Numbered from the stretch's first letter, positions 17,701-28,633 are shown. The stretch: DNA of 64,000 bases from Hungatella sp. UBA7603 (GCA_002478865.1 DLJZ01000027.1:124001-188000); one strand, 5' to 3'. Numbers and translations: made by a program. Notes: a model not told the origin generated them from the sequence alone.

Positions 17701-18149
17701 ATAGGGCTCATGGTTTTCGGCAGCTCCTCTTTGAGCATGTCCGGTGTAATTCCATATTGATAAAGCTCGGACAACATGGACTTTAACTGAGAGATAAATC
17801 CGTTCTTTGATAAATGCTCCTTATAAAGCACCAGCTCCTTTTTCTTATCAGAAGCTACGTTTCTTAAGACCATGGATTTTCCCATATCATCAAGGACCTG
17901 GGGATTTTCTATGGCTAGCTCCTCAAAAATCCGGTACGCCAGACGGTTGAAGCTTACAATATCTATATTCATAACACCATGACGGGGATGAAGTGTAACA
18001 ATCTCCTTTTGCGTCTGCATGGTGAACTGTTCTGGTACAATGGCAATATATCTGGTATCCGCATCTTCCATTGACATCCGAATAAGTTCTGTATAAAGGC
18101 GGTAGGTCTTTCCTGACCCTGACCCACCTAAAATAAACTGAAGGGACAT
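14706..18149 (-). CDS. addB: AddAB helicase-nuclease, subunit B
   Basis: The partner of AddA, supplying Chi recognition and a second nuclease. It is 1147 residues, the normal length. Walker A (GGSGSGKTYRL) is at the very N-terminus. The C-terminal nuclease has IIDYKSGSTAFD. The 4Fe-4S cluster ligands are visible: one Cys in EQYASCAYAHFL and three in CDYCPYHAVCGFD. It is the first gene of the addBA operon, and a LexA-type box lies in its promoter region, suggesting DNA-damage control. Confidence 0.97.
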   Translation of the reverse strand: MSLQFILGGSGSGKTYRLYTELIRMSMEDADTRYIAIVPEQFTMQTQKEIVTLHPRHGVMNIDIVSFNRLAYRIFEELAIENPQVLDDMGKSMVLRNVASDKKKELVLYKEHLSKNGFISQLKSMLSELYQYGITPDMLKEELPKTMSPMLKQKLFDISVMYQGFKDYIKDKYITTEEILDVFCRILPQSELIKDSVITLDGYTGFTPVQYRILGLFLRFCKKVIVTVTIDPLENMSKKAGMQELFYMSRQMIWKLNDLAKEASAIRDKDLLLMEHPAIRYKESGENQDNSLDFLEQNLYRYKGNVSKNTGAIRLIKALNPSEEISFLIHSMEEAIRQKGLRYRDMAVVTGDLGSYANEIIHQFQLNNIPFFLDDKKSILKNPMVELIRAAIEIIQKDFTYESMFRYLRTALIMKEEDKEKSDRLENYVIAMGIRGYKRWNSTWEGWYRGAKELNLEELNEFREQIIAPLSGLREAFRKEDSTVRTMTAAVTELLMELGIEEKLLSYETKFKDMGELILAKEYSQVYGLVMDLFDRLAGLLGEEHVSKKEYGEILDAGFSEIKVGLIPASLDRVVVGDITRTRLDHVKILFFVGVNDGIVPVKKEKSSLFTDREREFLGTQAIELAPTSKEEGFRQRFYLYLALTKPEQELILSYSAMDGSGKSLRASTLIGELKKLFPDLKELIPTKDQIPLSMREAKDSLLHGLREYRMTGEDNRFLGLFKAFLLSDRYSEEGKKLLDAAFYTYEEKGIGKVAARALYGSVISGSVTRMEQYASCAYAHFLNYGLELMERQEYELAAMDIGNLFHDSIDMCFQRIREDEKDFKNLSDQERKALVHECVSLVTGEYGNTILKSSARNAYIAGKVERITDRTMWALTEQLKKGDFVPVGFEVSFSASDHLKAMRIPLSGEEAIHLRGRIDRLDLCEDEDAVYVKIIDYKSGSTAFDLSSLFYGLQLQLVVYMDAALEMEERHRPEKKVIPAGIFYYNIGDPVVDKDGDLSDEEIDRRMLKQLRMNGLVNTDLNSISHMDREIETESDVIPIAMKNGIIQENKSSIAGGKRFKALRQFVQEKLKTEGQEILDGIIDVKPYKQGNRSACDYCPYHAVCGFDLKTEGFGYRKFKSLKSEEIWPVIEGEKEAKDDGDKLDG

Positions 18150-18189
18150 AACCTTTTTGTCTCCTTTTTCTAATAATTCCTGCTAAAAT

Positions 18190-18203
18190 AAAACGCATGT
18201 TCG
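18190..18203 (-). promoter_or_regulatory. LexA (SOS) box before addBA
   Basis: On the minus strand the sequence is CGAACATGCGTTTT, one base off the Gram-positive LexA palindrome CGAAC-N4-GTTCG in its core (GAAC-N4-GTTT). It lies directly after the -10 hexamer of the predicted addB promoter, where bound LexA would block transcription. Confidence 0.65.
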
Positions 18204-18209
18204 TTTATC

Positions 18210-18238
18210 ATCTTAACATAGTTTTCCCCTTACAACAA
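18210..18238 (-). promoter_or_regulatory. Promoter of addBA
   Basis: TTGTTG (18233-18238) and TAAGAT (18210-18215), read on the minus strand, have a 17-base spacer. The LexA-type box follows immediately. Confidence 0.5.
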
Positions 18239-18307
18239 TCAAATCTTAGGCATGAAACCCAAATCAAAATAATACACTATAACAAAACTGTACGGAGGGC
18301 TTTTTAT

Positions 18308-18748
18308 ATGAGCTCAAAAACAAAAATCGTTGTTTTACGAATGAAAGAAATCATTTACACTGCAATCTTCGTCGGACTTGGAATACTACTTATCACTTTG
18401 TTTTTAGTCATGTTCCGCCCGAAAAGGGATTCTGTTCCAACGTCTGGCGACGCCGTGCATTATGTACCAGGGGTATACGCCTCTGCCATAACACTGAATA
18501 ACCAGAATATCAATGTTCAGGTCACCGTAGATTCCGGAAAAATCACCTCTGTGAACCTGGTTTCCCTAAGCGAAGCTGTTACAACCATGTATCCACTGAT
18601 GCAGCCTGCAATGGAAAACTTATCGGAACAGATTGTGAAAAACCAGTCTACGAAAAACATCTCTTATCCAACGGAATCCCGCTATACCTCAGGCGTTCTA
18701 TTAAAGGCTGTGGATGAGGCGCTTTTAAAGGCCACAAAGGAAGAATAA
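18308..18748 (+). CDS. Membrane-anchored small protein with FMN-binding-like domain
   Basis: A 146-residue protein with one N-terminal membrane helix (IIYTAIFVGLGILLITLFLVMF) and an outside domain. The outside part (YVPGVYASAITLNNQNINV, ITSVNLVSLSE, then TESRYTSGVLLKAVDEAL) resembles the FMN_bind fold, in which a Thr or Ser near the C-terminal motif carries flavin in NqrC/RnfG-type proteins. Here the corresponding segment reads YTSG. Flavin binding is inferred only. I chose the ATG at 18308 because GGAGGG lies just upstream; earlier in-frame starts have none. It is divergent from addB. Confidence 0.6.
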   Translation: MSSKTKIVVLRMKEIIYTAIFVGLGILLITLFLVMFRPKRDSVPTSGDAVHYVPGVYASAITLNNQNINVQVTVDSGKITSVNLVSLSEAVTTMYPLMQPAMENLSEQIVKNQSTKNISYPTESRYTSGVLLKAVDEALLKATKEE

Positions 18749-18755
18749 GCAGGGA

Positions 18756-18784
18756 TTGTATTTTTTCATTTATAACAGTATAAT
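18756..18784 (+). promoter_or_regulatory. Promoter of the MATE transporter gene
   Basis: TTGTAT (18756-18761) and TATAAT (18779-18784) are separated by 17 bases, about 40 bases before the MATE start codon. Confidence 0.7.
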
Positions 18785-18826
18785 GAAAAAACGAGTTACA
18801 TACTTACATAAACGAGGAAAACTAAC

Positions 18827-20215
18827 ATGAATCAAACTACAAAAGCACAAGATGCATTGGGGCATAACGGGATTACAGAGGGAGTGATATGGAAGCAGCT
18901 TCTTCTGTTTTTCTTTCCTATTTTATTTGGGACATTTTTTCAACAGCTCTACAATACCATTGATGCCGTCATTGTCGGCAGATTTGTGGGTAAGGAAGCA
19001 CTTGCTGCAGTAGGAGGTCCTACGGGAACCTTGATCAATTTGCTGATCGGATTCTTCATAGGGCTTTCTTCTGGTGCAACGGTTATCATCTCACAGCATT
19101 ACGGAGCGAATCAAAAGGATAAGGTAAGTCAGGCAGTCCATACTGCCATCACCTTTTCCATTGTATCAGGAATCATCTTTACCATAATCGGCATTCTTTT
19201 TGCCCCCATCGCTCTAAAGGCAATGGGAACTCCAGATGAGATTCTTCATTATGCAGTGGCTTTTATGAGAGTGTATTTTATAGGAATAACCGCCAATTTA
19301 ATCTATAATATGGGAGCCGGAATCCTCCGGGCCGTTGGAGACTCCAAGCGGCCTCTTTATTTTCTCATTGCCAGTTGTTTTACCAATATCGTTTTGGACA
19401 TCTTGTTTGTGGTATATCTGCCTTTTGGAGTACAAGGAGCCGCCTTTGCAACGGTTTTATCCCAGCTTTTAAGTGCCGTCTTAGTGGTCTTAGTCCTCAT
19501 GCACACAAAGGAATCCTACCGTCTGATCCCTCGTAACTTAAAGATTGATACTGGTATGTTAAAAAGAATCATACGCATTGGTTTTCCAGCAGGACTTCAG
19601 TCCGTTATGTACTCCTTTTCAAATATCATCATTCAGTCAAGTATCAATACCCTTGGAACCAATACCATCGCCGCCTGGACTGCATATGGAAAGATTGATA
19701 GTGTATTTTTTACCATCGTCAGCGCCTTTGGAATTGCAATCACTACCTTTGTAGGGCAAAATTACGGAGCTGGAAAAAAGGACAGGGTGTACAAAGGAAT
19801 GAAAGTTTGTATGGCTATGTGTTTTACTTCCTCCCTAATACTTAGTTTCCTGTTTTATGCCTTTGGAAATCATATATTTCTTCTTTTTACCACAGACGCC
19901 ACCGTAATTTCAATTGGGACAAACATTCTCCGTTATCTAGCTCCAGTTTATATCACTTATATCTCCATAGAGATCTGTTCTGGGTCTCTTAGAGGAACTG
20001 GGGACTGCTGGATTCCTATGCTGCTTACCTGTATGGGAGTCTGTCTGCTCCGTGTTGTTTGGATCTGGACCGTAGTTCCAAGACACCGTACCATTGAAAC
20101 CGTAATATTTAGTTACCCAATGACTTGGGTTACTACCTCAGTGCTTTTTCTTATTTATTTCTTCTTTTTCAGCAGGCTCAAATGCTTACGCCTCCCTTTC
20201 CGTATAAAAAAATAA
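18827..20215 (+). CDS. MATE-family multidrug/metabolite exporter
   Basis: A 462-residue membrane protein with 12 predicted helices in two homologous halves. The first half has the MATE signature around LFFFPILFGTFFQQLYNTIDAVIVGRF region and the second half a repeat of it (AGLQSVMYSFSNIIIQ). MATE proteins export drugs or metabolites against Na+ or H+. The substrate cannot be told from sequence. It has its own promoter and converges on yitT with only 17 bases between stop codons. Confidence 0.9.
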   Translation: MNQTTKAQDALGHNGITEGVIWKQLLLFFFPILFGTFFQQLYNTIDAVIVGRFVGKEALAAVGGPTGTLINLLIGFFIGLSSGATVIISQHYGANQKDKVSQAVHTAITFSIVSGIIFTIIGILFAPIALKAMGTPDEILHYAVAFMRVYFIGITANLIYNMGAGILRAVGDSKRPLYFLIASCFTNIVLDILFVVYLPFGVQGAAFATVLSQLLSAVLVVLVLMHTKESYRLIPRNLKIDTGMLKRIIRIGFPAGLQSVMYSFSNIIIQSSINTLGTNTIAAWTAYGKIDSVFFTIVSAFGIAITTFVGQNYGAGKKDRVYKGMKVCMAMCFTSSLILSFLFYAFGNHIFLLFTTDATVISIGTNILRYLAPVYITYISIEICSGSLRGTGDCWIPMLLTCMGVCLLRVVWIWTVVPRHRTIETVIFSYPMTWVTTSVLFLIYFFFFSRLKCLRLPFRIKK

Positions 20216-20232
20216 TTCCTTCTGCCGAGCTC

Positions 20233-21105
20233 CTATTCCAAAGGAGCCCGGTAAAAGGAACCGTAAAACTGTTCCGTCCGAATGAGATTTACGATGACAC
20301 GATCGTCAACCTCGTGAATCAAGGAAATAATATCTTCTACCTCGTAAGAGGATACTACAGTATGGAGAAGATACATTTTCTTCTTACTGTAGCCGCCTAC
20401 CGCATCCACACATGAAATTCCATGATGAAACGTATCCACATATCGTTTGGCAAGCTCAGGCCCCTTTACGGTTGTAATTTGTAACGTGACTCGTTCATAC
20501 CGGTGATGAAAGGTAGATACTATTTTTGTTCCCACAAACTGGAACAAAATGGAATATCCTGCGTATTTCCAGCCAAATATGGCACCAAATATGCAAAGAA
20601 GAATTACGTTACCAGCAAAGACTTGGGTCCAGATGGAATTTCCAGTCTTATTGGATATATAAAGGGCTATAAAATCCGTTCCCCCTGTGGAAGCATTCCC
20701 TCTAAGTGCCAGGACAATTGCAAAACCATAAAGAACGCCACCGTAGACCACATTTAGTACTTCGTCGTCGAATAAGGGACTAAAGTGGAATATTCTTAAA
20801 AAAATACTGGCTAAAAAAACTTGAATTAGGGAAAACAAAGTAAATCGCTTGCTAATGCTTCTGCTACACGCCCAAGCAACCGGAATATTTAATACGATCA
20901 TACCAAGGGAAGTGGATATATTAATACCAAATAAGGAAGTGATTCGATCAATCAAAATGGCGATTCCCGTAAATCCCCCAGATAGCAACCCTGATGGCTG
21001 AATGAATGCCTGAATCACATAGGTCTGTAAAAGCGCAGATACAACAACAGCTAGTGTTGTCATTACATTTCTTACCCGCTTGTCTTTCCTTAGTTTTCGA
21101 AACAT
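20233..21105 (-). CDS. YitT-family membrane protein (DUF161 plus DUF2179)
   Basis: A 290-residue protein with five or six N-terminal membrane helices containing GLLSGGFTGIAILI and GNASTGGTDFIALYIS, typical of the YitT/YqfU group. A C-terminal soluble DUF2179 domain follows (GGYSKKKMYLLHTVVSSYEV ... VNLIRTEQFYG), which has a PII-like fold. The function of the family is not established. GGAGG precedes the ATG at 21105. It has its own consensus promoter downstream of an independent small RNA unit. Confidence 0.9.
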   Translation of the reverse strand: MFRKLRKDKRVRNVMTTLAVVVSALLQTYVIQAFIQPSGLLSGGFTGIAILIDRITSLFGINISTSLGMIVLNIPVAWACSRSISKRFTLFSLIQVFLASIFLRIFHFSPLFDDEVLNVVYGGVLYGFAIVLALRGNASTGGTDFIALYISNKTGNSIWTQVFAGNVILLCIFGAIFGWKYAGYSILFQFVGTKIVSTFHHRYERVTLQITTVKGPELAKRYVDTFHHGISCVDAVGGYSKKKMYLLHTVVSSYEVEDIISLIHEVDDRVIVNLIRTEQFYGSFYRAPLE

Positions 21106-21131
21106 AATAATCCTCCTTATCTTTAAATGCT

Positions 21132-21160
21132 ATTATATGTAAGTTTTCAATCTATATCAA
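21132..21160 (-). promoter_or_regulatory. Promoter of yitT-like gene
   Basis: On the minus strand TTGATA (21155-21160) and TATAAT (21132-21137) have a 17-base spacer. It lies after the terminator of the small RNA, so the two are separate transcription units. Confidence 0.75.
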
Positions 21161-21171
21161 TCTTTTTATAA

Positions 21172-21308
21172 CAAAAAAGAGGATTGCCTTTCCCCCACAG
21201 AAGGCAATCCTCCGTCACGATCCAAAACCGTCACGCCATATCGTTTTTGCTGTTCGGCATCCCCATGCCGATGTCAAGCACACAAGACACCCCTTTGTGC
21301 TTATTACA
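21172..21308 (-). ncRNA. Putative stand-alone small RNA (~137 nt) with GGGG-containing hairpin loops
   Basis: No gene fits here, but a full transcription unit does: a consensus promoter (21315-21343), and a strong terminator made of a 12-bp perfect stem (21179-21190 with 21201-21212) and a T6 run. In between, the minus strand folds a 7-bp hairpin AAGCACA/TGTGCTT (21276-21302) and a 6-bp hairpin CGGCAT/ATGCCG with a GGGG tetraloop (21255-21270). All three hairpins, including the terminator, show at least four G in the loop. The octamer CGTGACGG occurs twice (21212-21219 and 21228-21235). I do not recognise it as 6S, SRP, tmRNA or a known riboswitch. Confidence 0.6.
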
Positions 21309-21314
21309 TACACG

Positions 21315-21343
21315 ATAATACCATAGTTTGCCAATTAAGTCAA
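21315..21343 (-). promoter_or_regulatory. Promoter of the putative small RNA
   Basis: On the minus strand TTGACT (21338-21343) and TATTAT (21315-21320) have a 17-base spacer. The predicted start is near 21308. Confidence 0.72.
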
Positions 21344-21527
21344 TGTTTTTCGTCTATTTTACCTAAAAACCACCCGTCAAAAGGTAATTTAAGGGATATT
21401 TTCACACAAACTAGAAATCACATCTTTTCCCACATAGAATATTGAATAAAACATATTTTCCAGAAAATTGCACATACTTTCCTTATTGCCAATTCCCGGC
21501 CATTTTATAAGCAAGGAGATAACTACT

Positions 21528-22937
21528 ATGGAATTTTCTACCAGCATTTCCGACAATATGAATTATCTAAACAACAAGCTTGATGTGGATGCGAACTTTG
21601 ATATCGTTCACCGCTCCTTTTATGTGGGTGATAAACTTGCCTGCCTCTATTGCATCGAAGGCTTCACCAAAAACGATGTTTGGCAAAAACTTATGGAGGA
21701 TTTCTCTAGCTTAACTCCAGAAGACATGCTTATTGATGTCCAAGAGTTTTCTAAAAAGCACTTTCCTTACACTCAGGTAAGCCTTGTCAAAGATGAATTT
21801 ACCATGATAAAGAATTTACTTTCCGGACTTTCCTGCCTATTCATCGATGGATATGATAAGTGTCTGGTGGTTGACAGCCGAAATTATCCAACCAGAAGCG
21901 TGTCAGAACCAGAAAAAGATAAGGTCTTACGTGGGTCTAGAGATGGATTTGTGGAAACCCTTACCTTTAATACAGCCCTTATCCGTAGGAGAATCAGAGA
22001 CCCAAAGCTGACCATAGAAATTACAAATGCAGGAGAAAGCTCTCACACAGACATAGCGATTTGCTATTTTAAAGGAAGAGTGGACGAAAAGCTTTTGGAA
22101 AAAATCAAGGAACGGATCAAATCGGTAAAAGTAGATGCGCTTACCATGAACCAGGAGAGCCTTGCAGAATGTATTTATCCTCATAAATGGTTCAATCCAT
22201 TTCCTAAATTCAAGTATTCAGAACGCCCTGACACGACAGCCGCTTCTCTTTTGGAGGGCAACATCGTTATCATGGTGGATAATTCCCCTTCTGCCATGAT
22301 TCTTCCTTCCTCAGTGTTTGATATCATTGAAGAAGCAGACGATTATTACTTTCCCCCAGTTACAGGAACCTATCTTCGTTTATCTCGGTTCCTGATTTCC
22401 ATCCTGACCTTGTTTCTGACTCCTACGTGGCTTCTTTTTATGCAAAACTCAGATATGATCCCGTCCTGGCTTCAATTTATTAAGCTATCGGAAGTACCCC
22501 AGGTTCCACTACTATTCCAGCTTTTAATCTTTGAATTCGCCATTGACGGATTAAGACTTGCTGCGGTCAATACCCCCAGTATGCTGACCACACCTCTCAG
22601 TGTGATTGCCGGTATTGTACTTGGAGAGTACTCCGTAAAATCTGGCTGGTTCAACAGTGAAACCATGCTTTATATGTCCTTTGTCACCGTGGCAAACTAC
22701 ACCCAATCAAGCTTTGAACTTGGGTACGCATTTAAGTTCATGCGAATGATCATGCTCATAACTACGGCCATGTTCAATGTATGGGGATTTGTTGGAGGCG
22801 TACTCCTTACGGTATGTGCTGTTGTATTTAATAAGACCATAGCTGGAAAAAGCTATATCTACCCTCTGATTCCATTCCAATTATCAGAATTAAAGAAGCG
22901 GTTATTCCGTGGACGTCTTCCTCACAAGGTAAAATAA
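21528..22937 (+). CDS. Spore germination protein, GerA family, SpoVAF-like
   Basis: A 469-residue GerA-family protein: a soluble N-terminal domain of about 260 residues with the linker NSPSAMILPSS, then about five membrane helices. The membrane part reads VPLLFQLLIFEFAIDGLR-LAAVNTPS, closer to SpoVAF than to true GerAA, which usually has FEIIREAGLRLP there. Such proteins sit in the spore inner membrane and take part in germination or spore ion release. I chose the ATG at 21528 with AAGGAGA upstream. No GerB or GerC partner gene is adjacent. About 180 bases upstream hold no gene; I could not assign a sigma-G promoter. Confidence 0.82.
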   Translation: MEFSTSISDNMNYLNNKLDVDANFDIVHRSFYVGDKLACLYCIEGFTKNDVWQKLMEDFSSLTPEDMLIDVQEFSKKHFPYTQVSLVKDEFTMIKNLLSGLSCLFIDGYDKCLVVDSRNYPTRSVSEPEKDKVLRGSRDGFVETLTFNTALIRRRIRDPKLTIEITNAGESSHTDIAICYFKGRVDEKLLEKIKERIKSVKVDALTMNQESLAECIYPHKWFNPFPKFKYSERPDTTAASLLEGNIVIMVDNSPSAMILPSSVFDIIEEADDYYFPPVTGTYLRLSRFLISILTLFLTPTWLLFMQNSDMIPSWLQFIKLSEVPQVPLLFQLLIFEFAIDGLRLAAVNTPSMLTTPLSVIAGIVLGEYSVKSGWFNSETMLYMSFVTVANYTQSSFELGYAFKFMRMIMLITTAMFNVWGFVGGVLLTVCAVVFNKTIAGKSYIYPLIPFQLSELKKRLFRGRLPHKVK

Positions 22938-22952
22938 AAAAGTTATATAAAA

Positions 22953-22987
22953 AACAGGCGGGGCTGCTTTCGCAAACTCCGCCTGTT
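22953..22987. terminator. Bidirectional terminator between the germination gene and guaB
   Basis: AACAGGCGG (22953-22961) pairs with CCGCCTGTT (22979-22987). An A-run on one side supports termination of guaB on the minus strand, and the stem can also stop the convergent gene. Confidence 0.75.
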
Positions 22988-22994
22988 AACATTC

Positions 22995-24509
<1,515 letters not shown>

Positions 24510-24519
24510 TTAGTTACAT

Positions 24520-24548
24520 AGTTTAACAAATTTTACATTGGTTGTCAA
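24520..24548 (-). promoter_or_regulatory. Promoter of guaB
   Basis: TTGACA (24543-24548) and TAAACT (24520-24525), read on the minus strand, have a 17-base spacer. The roughly 65-base leader shows no purine aptamer. Confidence 0.7.
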
Positions 24549-24611
24549 CGGACATTTTATTGTGGTTTTCCGTCTCGGGTGGACAATAAAACAATTCTAT
24601 TTAAAAAAGGA

Positions 24612-24651
24612 AAAAAGAACAGGGACAATAAAATCTGTCCCTGCCTTTTTT
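24612..24651. terminator. Terminator after the DUF6106-like gene
   Basis: CAGGGACA (24620-24627) pairs with TGTCCCTG (24636-24643), flanked by an A6 run and a T6 run. It ends the minus-strand gene at 24655 and separates it from guaB. Confidence 0.8.
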
Positions 24652-24654
24652 CCT

Positions 24655-25164
24655 TTATATCTGAGAAACCACCTTACGGGGAGCTGTCATCTTGATACAG
24701 CGAAGCAGCTTGTCGTTAGGCTCAAAAATAACTTTCGTTCTCTCCGAACCCGACTGACTGATCATTGTATAAGTCTTAGCATCTGGAGCCTTGGAAGAAA
24801 AATCTAATACCTTCATTTCCTTAGTCTCATGGTCCCTGGCTTCTATGGAGCCTGTTGGGGCGATGATCTGTATCTCTTCCACGGTAGCCTCCCAGGCTTT
24901 CTTTCTCTTGCTTTTGCCGTAGATACGGTCAATGGATAATGAGCCAGTCACAAAGAGGTACTCAAATTCCACTTCACTGTTTCTAAATACCAGATATGTG
25001 GCTCCACCCACAGCAAAGAGAATAATCACTCCGAAAATCCCTAAAGCCGGAGAGATGGAAAGAAAAAATGCAATTACGCATAAAATCCCCATTACAATCT
25101 TAAGCACCATGGTATAGGCCGGAGTCTTGCGCTTCACAAGCCATTCTGCATACATTTCATTCAT
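24655..25164 (-). CDS. Small membrane protein, DUF6106-like
   Basis: A 169-residue protein with two adjacent membrane helices (residues about 19-60) and a soluble C-terminal domain with beta-strand character (VEFEYLFVTGSLSIDRIYGKSKR, then KVIFEPNDKLLRCIK). It resembles Lachnospiraceae proteins listed as DUF6106, whose function is unknown. The C-terminal part looks like a PH-type membrane-protein domain, but this is only a structural impression. It stands between groEL and guaB with its own terminator. Confidence 0.6.
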   Translation of the reverse strand: MNEMYAEWLVKRKTPAYTMVLKIVMGILCVIAFFLSISPALGIFGVIILFAVGGATYLVFRNSEVEFEYLFVTGSLSIDRIYGKSKRKKAWEATVEEIQIIAPTGSIEARDHETKEMKVLDFSSKAPDAKTYTMISQSGSERTKVIFEPNDKLLRCIKMTAPRKVVSQI

Positions 25165-25249
25165 AATGATACTGGATCCTTTCTTCCCTGCCCATCATAC
25201 CAGGGCATGAAGACTTACCCGTTGGGTGTTTCTTCTGTAGGATTATGTC

Positions 25250-26872
<1,623 letters not shown>

Positions 26873-26953
26873 TCATTCCTCCAGTTTTCTTCTAAAATGA
26901 TAGAAAGTCCTAAGGGCTTTCTGCTTAATTGACGGTCAATACCATCACTTTAT

Positions 26954-27244
26954 TTATTCGATCACTGCTAAAATATCGCTCTGCTTTACAATCACGAATT
27001 TCTCGTCATCTTCGCCAGTCTCAATTTCTGTACCTGAATACTTGGAGAAGATTACCTTATCGCCTAATTTAACCTGCATGGTAACTTCCTTGCCGTCTAC
27101 CAAACCGCCAGGTCCTACTGCGATAACTTCTGCCTGCTGTGGCTTTTCTTTTGCCTGACCCGGCAGAACAATACCGGACTTTGTTGTCTCCTCTGCAACC
27201 AACGCTTTTAACACAACTTTGTCAAATAATGGTACTAATTTCAT
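26954..27244 (-). CDS. groS: Co-chaperonin GroES (Hsp10)
   Basis: The 96-residue lid protein of the chaperonin. It starts KLVPLFDKVVLKAL and has the mobile-loop region EETTKSGIVLPGQAKEKP, then GDKVIFSKYSGTEI. It is the first gene of the groESL operon, close behind a CIRCE element, and so is likely repressed by HrcA. Confidence 0.98.
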   Translation of the reverse strand: MKLVPLFDKVVLKALVAEETTKSGIVLPGQAKEKPQQAEVIAVGPGGLVDGKEVTMQVKLGDKVIFSKYSGTEIETGEDDEKFVIVKQSDILAVIE

Positions 27245-27325
27245 TGCAATTCCTCCTCATAGCTTTTTTCTTATTTTCTTTCTTTTGGCTTCCCGAAAGA
27301 AGTTTTTTTATTATTCACATAATAA

Positions 27326-27368
27326 GTTATATCACTCATTATTAGCACTGTCAATAGTTGAGTGCTAA
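27326..27368 (-). promoter_or_regulatory. groESL promoter with CIRCE (HrcA) operator
   Basis: The CIRCE inverted repeat TTAGCACTG-N9-GAGTGCTAA (27342-27368, + strand) matches the HrcA consensus with one mismatch. On the minus strand the promoter TTGACA (27349-27354) and TATAAC (27326-27331) have a 17-base spacer. The operator overlaps the -35 hexamer, so HrcA would compete with RNA polymerase. Confidence 0.95.
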
Positions 27369-27513
27369 CTTTATATTTTTTTTACATATTTGCCATTATA
27401 GACCCTTTTTTTCGCTTTACCTACTTAGTTTATAGAAATTTTCTTATTATATACCTTTCTTTTTTCCAATAGAAGTATTACAATAACAGAGAGAATGAAA
27501 GGAGTGTTATTTT

Positions 27514-28074
27514 ATGGCAAAAAAGGGTTATGGTTTTGGGAAATTTGTGGCATTTGCTACAATCGCCGGAGCAGTTGCTGCAGGCATCTCTTATTTTACG
27601 AAATACAAATCTTTTCACAAAGAGTTGGAAGAAAATTTTCATGACTTTGAAGATGATGGCAATGACGATATTTCCAAAATTGATAGTACGATGAACCGTA
27701 ACTATGTCTCCTTAAATGCAAACAAGGACGAGCTTAAGATTGCGGCTTCCGACATGGCAGACGCTGCTAAAGATGCAGCCGTTGCCGCTAAGAATCTGGT
27801 TAAGGACGCAGCTAATATCGTAAGCGATACAGCAAAAGAAGCGGCCTCTGCCATGGCATTTACTGCAAAGGACATGTTTGACTCTACATTAGAAAAAGAA
27901 GAAACAACAGAAGATACAGAGGATATCACAGAAGACGGAGGGCTTGATTATACCGCAGCCCAATCTCTGCCAGTGGAAGAAGTAGCCATGACAGAACCAA
28001 AACATGTGACAGACTCTATAAAAGAGACATCTGACGACGATACAACTACCATCGAAGAAGATGACATCGAATAA
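27514..28074 (+). CDS. YtxH-like protein with acidic tail
   Basis: A 186-residue protein. It starts with a short glycine- and alanine-rich membrane segment (GKFVAFATIAGAVAAGISYF), then an Ala-rich amphipathic helix region (about residues 70-125, repeats such as AAKDAAVAAKNLVKDAA), then a very acidic Glu/Thr tail. This layout is like YtxH/LEA-type stress proteins of Gram-positive bacteria. It is transcribed divergently from groES. Function is unknown; a role in stress or in the cell envelope is a guess from layout. Confidence 0.6.
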   Translation: MAKKGYGFGKFVAFATIAGAVAAGISYFTKYKSFHKELEENFHDFEDDGNDDISKIDSTMNRNYVSLNANKDELKIAASDMADAAKDAAVAAKNLVKDAANIVSDTAKEAASAMAFTAKDMFDSTLEKEETTEDTEDITEDGGLDYTAAQSLPVEEVAMTEPKHVTDSIKETSDDDTTTIEEDDIE

Positions 28075-28093
28075 TTTTATGAATGAACAGGAT

Positions 28094-28147
28094 AAGGAGT
28101 TGTTCCCTATGATATAAAATCAATGGGAACAGCTCCTTATTTTCTTT
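28094..28147 (+). terminator. Terminator after the YtxH-like gene
   Basis: A 14-bp stem with one G-U pair (AAGGAGTTGTTCCC at 28094-28107 with GGGAACAGCTCCTT at 28125-28138), followed by ATTTTCTTT. Confidence 0.85.
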
Positions 28148-28236
28148 CTATAACTCCTTCGTCAGATTCATGCCTTATGTATGGCTTTGGTTTCAATAAC
28201 GGTATCATCGAAAGGAGTTTCTTCTATAATAATCTG

Positions 28237-28584
28237 TTATTTCTGCATAATGTGAATGGCAAAGCCACCAAACTCACCATCTAAATAGACGTTTTTTAAT
28301 GTACCTTCCTCCGTATAAGCCGCAGTTTCCATATTAAAAGAGAAACCTTTTTCTTTCAATTCCTCTACAGCAGCAGTTAAATCAGGAGTCCGCATAGCAA
28401 TATGCCCATTGGAGCCAAGAAACGGTGCTTTCATACATTCAAAGTATGGACCAGCAAATTCAGACTTCTGTCCATGACGAGGTTCTATGTTAAACATCAT
28501 GCCTAAAAGCTGTGCAAGCTTCTCTGCCTCCTCTGCATTTGGTGTATTGATACCAACATGTTCTAATTCAAATTTAGTTTTCAC
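28237..28584 (-). CDS. VOC-fold (glyoxalase-like) protein
   Basis: A 115-residue protein with the vicinal-oxygen-chelate fold: KFELEHVGINTPNAEEAEKLAQLL at the start, a middle GSNGHIAMRTPDLTAAVEELKEKG, and a C-terminal GEFGGFAIHIMQ. The His and Glu positions fit a single metal centre in a dimer. It is the last gene of a minus-strand run with an SLC13 carrier and a sialidase-like protein. It may act on an intermediate of the acid-sugar pathway suggested for this region, but no substrate can be named. Confidence 0.75.
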   Translation of the reverse strand: MKTKFELEHVGINTPNAEEAEKLAQLLGMMFNIEPRHGQKSEFAGPYFECMKAPFLGSNGHIAMRTPDLTAAVEELKEKGFSFNMETAAYTEEGTLKNVYLDGEFGGFAIHIMQK

Positions 28585-28633
28585 TATGATACCTCTTTCT
28601 ATCTCTAAGTTTTGTCAGGTTCCTTTTCTATCC

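Noticed and set aside
21172..21308. Known riboswitch or SRP/6S RNA for the small RNA candidate
   Set aside because: No SRP tetraloop region, no 6S bubble, no consensus core of the common riboswitches could be read; left as unassigned.
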